A stretch of 64,000 bases of DNA. Origin: Metellina segmentata. Its lineage: Eukaryota; Arthropoda; Arachnida; Araneae; Tetragnathidae. A program made the translations under genes and the position numbers. Below, piece after piece: positions 61,901 to 64,000 of this stretch (positions are counted from its first letter, which is position 1; the number at the start of each line of letters is the position of its first letter). The stretch lies in NCBI GenBank assembly GCA_947359465.1, contig OX375877.1:56746944-56810943 (forward strand), written 5' to 3'. Under the pieces are notes generated by a model, which was not told the origin of the DNA, did not search any database, and was given only the letters and a program-made list of their open reading frames with translations.

Positions 61901-62587
61901 CCTCCCATCAGTGTGTTTTAGAAGTAGTTCCCATCACCGTGGGCTCGCACTAAAGAAATTGTAAAGCTGGTTTATGAAGTTGAAGAACGTGCTTACTATT
62001 TCATTACTCCTTGTGGCATGTAAACCAAATAATCGTTGTCGTAGACCAGAGACTGGTGAAAATGTGAGACCACCTTGACGGGGCCGTTTTAAGGACTTGA
62101 AAATAATATTTTCTGTTCGATATTTTTTCTCAAATTCGGAAAATAACCCTAAAATGAGGCAGATAATTTCTTGAACAAACCTTGGGGCCGCGGTCCCCTT
62201 AAACGTCCGGGCCCCCCGACATTTGTCGGGGTTGTCCCCCCTTATGGGCGGCCCTGTTGTACGGTGCCTAAAGCTATAACTGTGACAATTATTTGAGGGA
62301 GAAAACCAGCCACGATTATTGGCATGCAAGCGCTTGTGTTTAACAGTCTTTTTCAAACAACCTTCTAACCTTTTCGAAAGTCTATTGACTCAAGGTCGAT
62401 TGCCTTCTCGTATGAACCACACTATACTTTAATCGTATCACAGGATGAAAAAACTGTGCTACCTGAACCAGTGGCAACAAACGATGCACTGAATCCTTTC
62501 CCCTCATAACAACAGTCTGAGCGAAACATGAAAAGCATCGAATTCTCGGAAGAGACCATTGATTTGGGTCGTTCACTGTGACAGTAC
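37574..62587 (-). CDS. Gene 2: CUB-domain S1A serine protease, eight 3' exons (5' end outside window)
   Basis: Exons join(62463..62587, 57752..57802, 48849..48899, 47898..47980, 46921..47012, 45008..45267, 44043..44182, 37574..37813), complement. All have GT-AG borders, and all phases agree, giving 346 codons to the stop. Order: the C-terminal half of a CUB domain, two 17-codon Pro-rich linkers, Cys1 with the activation site GER|IIGGK, 'LTAAHC' (His57), 'KNDIALVRL' (Asp102), 'SGWGA', then 'GTCVRDSGGPL' (Ser195). The triad is complete, but residue 189 is Gly and residue 193, an oxyanion-hole Gly in the family, is Arg. Extra Cys lie in 'GCIECAKRCC', and a ~30-residue C-terminal tail is present. 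CUB-proteases of this kind are secreted arthropod enzymes of haemolymph, venom or gut (family knowledge); which applies cannot be told. Introns carry many transposons. Both linker exons are symmetric, so either or both could be used. Confidence 0.88.
37830..39118. other. Gene 2 intron, no further feature recognised
   Basis: AT-rich intron sequence with 'ctcacaatatttcatgttct' duplicated near 38085-38125. No coding or structural element is supported. Confidence 0.5.
39127..39774. mobile_element. 648-bp MITE with ~50-bp terminal inverted repeats
   Basis: The left end 'gcatattaacaacctttacctggaatagaagacatggggaaattt' is mirrored at the right end with a few changes. The 8-bp 'accgggct' flanks both sides (39119-39126 and 39775-39782). 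An 8-bp duplication suggests a hAT or P-type transposase acted on it. No coding capacity. Confidence 0.88.
39781..39799. repeat. Short perfect palindrome beside the MITE
   Basis: 'ctagccac-gca-gtggctag', 8-bp arms, overlapping the right target duplication and followed directly by the AT microsatellite. A cruciform-prone spot. Confidence 0.75.
39803..39881. repeat. (AT)n microsatellite
   Basis: Uninterrupted AT dinucleotide run of about 79 bp in a gene 2 intron. Confidence 0.98.
40025..41340. repeat. 76-bp tandem array ('ggaaacacgttctacagg')
   Basis: Units begin with 'ggaaac' at 40387, 40463 and 40539, exactly 76 bp apart, each followed by 'agttaa.cagggaaatgtcgtg'. Older copies lie at about 40035 and 40095. 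The third unit is interrupted near 40565 and its continuation ('agttaacacagggaattgtcgtg') resumes near 41295. Confidence 0.85.
40563..41295. mobile_element. Non-autonomous element inserted in the tandem array
   Basis: The left edge 'ttaaggggtccgggacac' and the right edge (inverted) 'ttaaggtcaatcgggacac' are related inverted ends. The interior is AT-rich and non-coding. The first ~230 bp match 25910-26127 in inverted orientation. Confidence 0.7.
41565..41995 (-). repeat. Dispersed repeat, inverted copy of 57955-58445
   Basis: 'gctttcgcatag', 'gttatttccatggagat', 'gtcacacaaccaatc', 'gtggttatttagtcattaag' and 'aaaccacgtgactcgaatacca' occur in the same order as on the reverse strand of 58445-57955. 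Part of it also matches the flank at 49085-49157. Confidence 0.8.
42000..42715. other. Gene 2 intron, no further feature recognised
   Basis: AT-rich, with no supported element. Confidence 0.45.
42718..43010 (+). repeat. Dispersed repeat, inverted copy of 48360-48665
   Basis: 'gatacctcgaacgtcgtgct', 'tgtttaatgctctactgaacgcgatatcgtt' and 'gcactcaaaaattaagcgtg' match the reverse complement of 48665-48360 with moderate divergence. Confidence 0.8.
43011..44042. other. Gene 2 intron, no further feature recognised
   Basis: The open frame at 43193-43402 has no recognisable motif. Confidence 0.45.
44043..44182 (-). CDS. Gene 2 exon: Cys168-Cys191 region
   Basis: 140 bp, acceptor 'cctatttcatag', donor 'gtgagt'. 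It encodes 'QQIFPSALQELQVSIIANRL', Cys168, 'IEMCTAQLEGEGTCV'. Gly stands at position 189, unlike the trypsin-type Asp of gene 1. The intron borders match those of gene 1's 18695-18828. Confidence 0.9.
44190..45007. other. Gene 2 intron, no further feature recognised
   Basis: Open frames here lack domain support. A 'gcttgaaacagcaaaa.ctct' type sequence occurs twice (44594-44614, 44884-44904), a weak repeat. Confidence 0.4.
45008..45267 (-). CDS. Gene 2 exon: Asp102 region
   Basis: 260 bp, acceptor 'attttttgcag', donor 'gtaagt'. It encodes 'NITKVGIVLGAHRLESS', 'VSKFILHPNYSHMTHKNDIA' (catalytic Asp), 'VGLACLPLYPQF' (Cys122) and 'TVSGWGATKFTY'. Confidence 0.93.
45376..46010. repeat. 316-bp direct tandem duplication in intron
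   Basis: 'aaggaagatac.gtaagcc.tctcagaacg' starts at 45376 and again at 45692. The copies stay nearly identical through 'ggtacctattaacgctaaataaagg' to 'gtgtattttaggaga.caataaacca', indicating a recent duplication. Confidence 0.93.
46072..46285 (+). mobile_element. tRNA-derived SINE, family B
   Basis: The head 'ccggtctagatatcaaggtg' leads to a perfect B box, 'ggttcgaatcc', as in family A. The body ('gacaatgatggtcc', 'cactgggtgcc', 'cttgtagtggccaaaga') is different and ends in an A-rich tail. The headless piece at 53427-53541 has the same body. Confidence 0.88.
46377..46745. repeat. Imperfect ~190-bp tandem duplication
   Basis: 'gataaggcatct', 'tgaccatatcttga', 'gaggtatctcgtcgaaaccac', 'gatctgtgatcaacaa' in the first unit correspond to 'gacaaggcatct', 'tgaccgatcttgga', 'gacatctcctcgaaagaaaccac', 'gtagatatcaacaa' in the second. 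Confidence 0.65.
46921..47012 (-). CDS. Gene 2 exon: catalytic His57
   Basis: 92 bp, acceptor 'tacattttgtag', donor 'gtaagt'. It encodes 'VALVYNVTHHFCGGTLIS' and 'YVLTAAHCLN': His57, Cys42 and Cys58 all present, the reverse of the situation in gene 1. Confidence 0.94.
47020..47890. other. Gene 2 intron, no further feature recognised
   Basis: Contains 'gcgctcttcatttgtcgataaaagcacccagaaacg..gtgg' of higher G/C (47130-47420), possibly an old repeat. No gene is supported. Confidence 0.4.
47898..47980 (-). CDS. Gene 2 exon: zymogen activation segment
   Basis: 83 bp, acceptor 'ctttacttattttag', donor 'gtatgt'. It encodes 'CGEENKVEGERIIGGKTVD' and 'NKYPFV'. Cleavage after Arg in GER|IIGG would create the new N-terminus. 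Confidence 0.93.
48360..48665 (-). repeat. Dispersed repeat, inverted copy of 42718-43010
   Basis: Begins 'catttcgaaaacggggaaccacgcttaattttcgagtgc' and ends 'agcacgacgtttgaggtatc', mirrored in the other intron. Confidence 0.8.
48690..49157. repeat. Tandem-duplicated unit A (contains linker exon A)
   Basis: Direct diverged copy of about 57605-58048. Shared landmarks are 'cattgtttgaatcatatattttt', 'gagatacagtaattaagaacta', the exon, 'tctcattatacaatgaatgca', 'tattcaagtcacgtg' and 'agatttgcgagtgt'. The unit is cut at its end by the LTR element, and its last ~30 bp resume at 57575. Confidence 0.88.
48849..48899 (-). CDS. Gene 2 linker exon A (51 bp, symmetric)
   Basis: Acceptor 'ctactttttatag', donor 'gtaagttcat'. 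It encodes 'RVTPTQPSFPRPKKFC', a Pro-rich spacer between CUB and protease ending in Cys. It starts and ends in the same phase, so it can be skipped or doubled without frame change. Confidence 0.87.
49158..49437 (+). repeat. Element 3, 5' LTR
   Basis: 'tgtgacgtcacaaacaccgcc..ctactttaca'. Lacks about 72 bp present near 57245-57340 of the other LTR. A polyadenylation-like 'gaaataaatgcaa' is present. 'ttggagccagcggtgg' follows as the likely primer-binding area. Confidence 0.92.
50205..51230 (+). pseudogene. Element 3 gag (broken)
   Basis: Start ATG 50205 with a nearby stop. Then, in shifted frame, 'MTIVTLRAIILKSSEYDEEL' and a highly charged coil ('EREKEEKEEKERIREDKEKE') at 50260-50451. A 122-codon segment at 50638-51006 has 'SPEKFRSKFFGKQRRPYSTW' and 'LKDLMVTDQLKKRASCDVKN', SCAN-like gag. 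A zinc knuckle, 'CYECGSANH', at 51189 has lost its last Cys (Ala). Confidence 0.85.
51318..51725 (+). pseudogene. Element 3 protease end and linker
   Basis: 135 codons open: 'VCLITPLDKTPTCLSLAQVE', 'GICILGNQTAETIGE' and 'NAIQTCSLRKTVEHNR', resembling the protease/linker of spider retrotransposons (recalled, unchecked). Cut by the copia insertion at the target duplication 'attaa'. Confidence 0.7.
51726..51916 (-). repeat. Copia 3' LTR (shortened)
   Basis: 'tgtttaatacgattcc..ttgtacaaca'. Lacks a ~105-bp block with a TA run that the other LTR carries after 'aggccatg'. Confidence 0.93.
51990..52594 (-). pseudogene. Copia RNase H
   Basis: 'MYVDADWGSNPNDRKSFSGY' and 'LWSCNK', then a stop, then 'CIALSSTEAEVIALSKGIQ', 'LKHIDIKLKYIHN' and 'HQIADMLTNALPRVKF'. 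All typical copia RNase H landmarks in order. Confidence 0.92.
52643..53430 (-). pseudogene. Copia reverse transcriptase, with internal deletion
   Basis: The upstream part near 53400-53150 reads 'EEMESMIFNDVWDLEVLPPD'. It jumps within a few codons to 'LYGLKQAPRQWFKRF', so the fingers/palm segment with the first catalytic Asp is deleted. 'IALYVDDLLIAG' (catalytic box) and 'SESATEFLGIRLEF' follow. Confidence 0.9.
53427..53541 (+). mobile_element. SINE family B, headless copy inside copia
   Basis: 'ttaggggcaatgatggtcctcccactgggtgc' to 'cttgtagtggccaatgac' and an A-tail ending 'ccattaaaaaaaaaa'. It matches the body of 46072-46285. It separates the integrase C-terminus from the RT of the copia element, so it arrived after copia. 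Confidence 0.87.
53515..54444 (-). pseudogene. Copia integrase (inactive)
   Basis: Zinc region 'RLGHPCDHVLKKLG..CEVCSHAK'. First Asp in 'FTKIHTDILCG'. The second is Asn in 'RILRRNNAKEY', where Asp-Asn is expected. The Glu is in 'SLNGVAERANRS'. The C-terminal part ('KRMYFVGYSSMGFGRM') lies at 53515-53781 in another frame. Confidence 0.92.
54445..54954 (-). pseudogene. Copia knuckle and protease
   Basis: 'CYNYGKSGHMKRDC', a knuckle with the second Cys changed to Tyr, then the aspartic protease site 'FIVDSGTTSHIC' and 'VLCVPNLSGQLISVRKIE'. Confidence 0.92.
54961..55641 (-). pseudogene. Copia gag
   Basis: 226 codons open from ATG 55641: 'FDGQTFSIWSRRVKAVFCAK', 'WKKLKLKYDNKGAVNQILAR' and 'MRQHIDSVASLF', the UBN2-type copia gag. 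It ends in a knuckle-like 'CQNYKRKGHTAKFC'. Confidence 0.93.
55768..56063 (-). repeat. Copia 5' LTR, with TA microsatellite
   Basis: 'tgttaaatacgatttc..cattatacaaca'. A ~34-bp TA run at 55865-55898 lies within it. Confidence 0.94.
56069..56460 (+). pseudogene. Element 3 pre-integrase region (broken)
   Basis: After the copia insertion the strand reads 'GVLNEGTDGVLRTKNG', 'IDNELLFRYPKDHLGNERKT' and 'LVVPEE', then a stop. This is the usual lead-in to the HHCC zinc domain of gypsy integrase, which then fades out. Confidence 0.75.
56461..57222. other. Element 3 3' region, no coding recognised
   Basis: AT-rich and stop-rich, ending in the polypurine tract next to the 3' LTR. Confidence 0.6.
57223..57574 (+). 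repeat. Element 3, 3' LTR
   Basis: 'tgtgacgtcgcaaacaccgcc..ctacgttaca'. 72 bp longer than the 5' LTR. 'gtgt' follows, the target duplication. Confidence 0.92.
57605..58048. repeat. Tandem-duplicated unit B (contains linker exon B; empty-site paralogue)
   Basis: Direct copy of 48690-49157. At 58036-58060 it reads 'ttgcgagtgtgtagggttgg' without interruption, the unoccupied version of the site at which element 3 sits in unit A. Confidence 0.88.
57752..57802 (-). CDS. Gene 2 linker exon B (51 bp, symmetric, duplicate of exon A)
   Basis: Acceptor 'ctaatttttatag', donor 'gtaagttcat'. It encodes 'GFTATPPLDPRPKNFF'. The length and both phases equal those of exon A, and the terminal Cys is Phe here. 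It can splice to the CUB exon upstream and to exon A or the protease exon downstream, all in frame. Whether it is used is unknown. Confidence 0.75.
57955..58445 (+). repeat. Dispersed repeat, inverted copy of 41565-41995; internal 'tggttgtgtgatgtca' repeats
   Basis: Contains three copies of 'ttggttgtgtgatgtc' at 58148-58262 with 'gagtagacagagtttcgaaggg' between them (period about 50 bp). Landmarks as described for the inverted copy. Confidence 0.8.
58450..59100. other. Gene 2 intron, no further feature recognised
   Basis: AT-rich, with no supported element. Confidence 0.45.
60292..61706 (-). mobile_element. Tc1-like element, full structure, inside hAT
   Basis: Inverted ends 'cactctataacaaaaaaatcg' and the right-hand equivalent continue for about 50 bp ('acgcatcaagaaggagttgtccg'). 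TA lies on each side. Element length is about 1.41 kb with one transposase frame. This is the least damaged DNA transposon in the window. Confidence 0.95.
60441..61458 (-). pseudogene. Tc1 transposase, complete in extent, four lesions
   Basis: Start ATG 61458 ('MPRRRIRAHYEQLSEFERGR'). A TGA stop lies at 61360-61362, a frameshift near 61255, then 249 codons are open (61295-60546). Stops TAA at 60546-60548 and TAG at 60468-60470 follow, and the natural stop is near 60441. The catalytic residues are all present: 'VFSDESRF', 'FQQDNARPHTA' and 'SPDLFPIEHVW'. I count 32 residues between the second Asp and the Glu, where classical Tc1 has 34. Confidence 0.93.
62463..62587 (-). CDS. Gene 2 exon: C-terminal half of a CUB domain
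   Basis: 125 bp, acceptor 'atttctatttcag', donor 'gtagca'. It encodes 'YCHSERPKSMVSSENSMLFM', 'FRSDCCYEGKGFSASFVATG'. The pattern of Ser-rich turn, hydrophobic strand, 'F-SD', 'GFSASF' is the classic end of a CUB domain, a secreted binding module. A longer ATG frame on this strand is in another phase and not the coding one. Confidence 0.87.
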
Positions 62588-62690
62588 CTGAAATAGAAAT
62601 AAATTATGTCATTTTGTGTGTCAACTTTGATAATCTTAATACATTTCTAAATAATATATCTGCATTGTTGTTGCTTTTTTTTCATTTCAG

Positions 62691-62751
62691 ACACCTAAGG
62701 AGCCGAGCCTGGAAGAACTTGCAGCTGATTCTCTGCAGAGCTTAGACAAAA
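62691..62751 (+). other. Plus-strand exon-like segment, unassigned
   Basis: 'ctttttttttcatttcag' precedes a G/C-richer 61 bp encoding 'TPKEPSLEELAADSLQSLDK', then a possible donor 'gtatca'. It may be a Tigger-type transposase fragment, given its neighbour, or a real exon of an unseen gene. Confidence 0.3.
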
Positions 62752-62792
62752 GTATCATTCTACACTTTTTTTAAGCAACAATTGAATAAATA

Positions 62793-63504
62793 CAGTAGAA
62801 CTCCAACTACCCGATCTCCGGTTATTCGGATCGCCAACTATACGGATCTCACTTTAAGAAAAAAAGAAATCAACAAAATCCGCATTTTAAAAGTTTCTCA
62901 TCGGCGAATAACAAAGACGAAGATAACGAAGTGTCAGTTGAGGATATAAGCAACATCATACTGAAATTCCTGTAGGTCCTGAATGCAGTGCAGAGGACGT
63001 ACGCGAGTGGCTGGATTGTGATTCTTCGGACCTTGGATACCAAATTCTCAGTGACGATGAACTCACTCAAAGTGTGAGAGAATTCATTGATGACCCGGAA
63101 GATGACAACATGCAACTCAACCAGAGTCGGGACCGTCAGCTAGTCAGGTATTGGAGTGCCTTGACACAACTCTAAAATAGACGGAGTTACAGCCTGTGTG
63201 CGAAACATCTACAGCTGCTCACCGCCAAGCACATGCGAGACTTGGCTGCACGGAAACGAGTAAAGTTAACAAAACTGACTTTGACCGATTTGTTCAAGTA
63301 AATTAAAAAATTTAACACAGTATGTAAGAACAAAATATACTCAAAATTGTTTTCATAATCAATATAAATTATATTACATACTACAGAAAAATTCGGGTTT
63401 TTTTACAAATTAAACTTTTTTCTTGAATTATCCATTTATGCTGATATATGATTATCCGGACGTGGTGTGGTTCCAGTTAATCCGGATAGTTGGAGTTCTA
63501 CTCG
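62793..63504 (+). mobile_element. Tigger/pogo-type DNA transposon, deleted
   Basis: Inverted ends 'cagtagaactccaactacccg' and, reversed, 'cgagtagaactccaactatccgg', with TA on each side. The interior keeps a transposase C-terminus on the plus strand: 'ECSAEDVREWLDCDSSDLGY', 'QILSDDELTQSVREFIDD', later 'KLTKLTLTDLFK'. The DDE core is gone. At about 0.7 kb it is non-autonomous. Confidence 0.9.
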
Positions 63505-63506
63505 TA

Positions 63507-63768
63507 TAGAATGCCGCTGTCGGTGTTGTGGTTCTTTAATCATCGAAGAAACTCAAAGTAATAGTGAACCACATTTCATTTATCCGGTACGACCCAGAAC
63601 TCTGGGAAATCCGCCCACATGTTATTTTAAAGCCAAATCGTCATGATACTTCCCCAAACGTTTAACTAAATTCAAAAAGGAAGCTCAAGGTTCCAAGCTA
63701 TACGCACAGTTTAATCCGAGTTGCCTGTGCGAGCGGTGCAAACTTCGATTGATCTGCGCGAGTGCTCA

Positions 63769-63771
<3 letters not shown>
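63507..63771. other. Right flank, no gene recognised
   Basis: Moderate G/C. The upstream CUB exons of gene 2 were looked for on the minus strand and not found. Confidence 0.45.

Positions 63772-63842
<71 letters not shown>
63772..63842. repeat. (CA)n microsatellite
   Basis: Uninterrupted CA run of about 71 bp. It explains the poly Thr-His open frame here. Confidence 0.98.
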
Positions 63843-63844
<2 letters not shown>

Positions 63845-64000
63845 TTCTTATTTAACGTCAACTATAAATCTCCATATTACCAAAGTATATATTTCAATGA
63901 AAGGTTTGAAAATATATTTAACGTCAAGTATCCACGTGGCCTCCCCGGGTGTCTTGCTTGAGGACTCTCAAAGTACGCTCTCAAACCTTTCTATCGATTG

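Larger units (their letters stand above)
59520..62100 (-). pseudogene. hAT transposase remnant
   Basis: Near 62030-61840 the minus strand reads 'RQRLFGLHATRSNEIVSTFF' and 'LCETRWSARIEAVKPIFEKL', the widely conserved TRWSAR region of this hAT group. Near 59690-59530 it reads 'LRILFSLPITVASGERI', the C-terminal dimerisation region. Several stops lie between, besides the inserted Tc1 element. Confidence 0.9.
59110..62256 (-). mobile_element. hAT-family DNA transposon, inactive, with nested Tc1 element
   Basis: Ends 'cagggccgcccataa' and 'ttatgggcggccctg' are perfect 15-bp inverted repeats flanked by the 8-bp duplication 'ttgtacgg' (59102-59109, 62257-62264), the hAT signature. Transposase remnants are on the minus strand. 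The Tc1 element at 60294-61704 splits it. Confidence 0.95.

Noticed and set aside
62382..62576. 64-codon ORF starting MNDPNQW
   Set aside because: It overlaps the CUB exon in a different frame. The CUB frame has splice sites, phase agreement and domain motifs.
63749..63961. Thr-His repeat protein
   Set aside because: Produced by the CA microsatellite.

Overview
The window is AT-rich, intron-rich animal DNA full of transposons. It is almost certainly arthropod and most likely a chelicerate such as a spider. That call is inference: it rests on the CUB-serine protease architecture, a Tc1 family and Ty3-type retrotransposons that I associate with spider genomes, and tRNA-derived SINEs. There is no bacterial-style gene density, and no complete rRNA or tRNA gene was seen.

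Host genes: both recognisable host genes are on the minus strand. Gene 1 (five 3' exons, 17842-23351) encodes an S1A trypsin-fold domain in which the catalytic His and Ser positions are Ser and Asn. Its Cys42-Cys58 disulfide is also gone, so it is a serine protease homologue. Gene 2 (eight 3' exons, 37574-62587) encodes the end of a CUB domain, two duplicated 17-codon linker segments and an S1A protease with an intact His/Asp/Ser triad but Arg at the oxyanion-hole Gly193 position. Every splice phase matches across both exon sets (254 and 346 codons of uninterrupted frame). Intron positions are shared, so the genes are paralogues. Gene 2's 5' exons lie beyond the window. No 5' exons were found for gene 1.

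Layout: 1-7.3 kb is intergenic with a SINE and a transposon remnant with 0.9-kb inverted arms. 7.3-14.5 kb holds a deleted Tc1 copy, a near-perfect 86-bp-arm hairpin, DNA-transposon remnants, a ~185-bp tandem repeat and a SINE. 15-17 kb holds an unrecognised small ORF and a decayed Tc1 copy. 17.8-23.4 kb is gene 1, with a second deleted Tc1 copy in an intron. 27.0-37.1 kb is a Ty3/gypsy element (order RT-RNaseH-integrase) split by a second LTR element (30186-35694) of order gag-protease-integrase-RT-RNaseH, with a 5-bp target duplication. 37.6-62.6 kb is gene 2, whose introns hold a 648-bp MITE, tandem arrays, an LTR element (49158-57574) containing a complete but dead copia element (51726-56063) that itself contains a SINE piece, and a hAT element (59110-62256) containing a Tc1 element (60294-61704). 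62.8-63.5 kb is a Tigger/pogo-type remnant, and a CA microsatellite lies near the right end.

All transposon reading frames seen are broken, so the two protease genes are the only likely functional protein genes in view.
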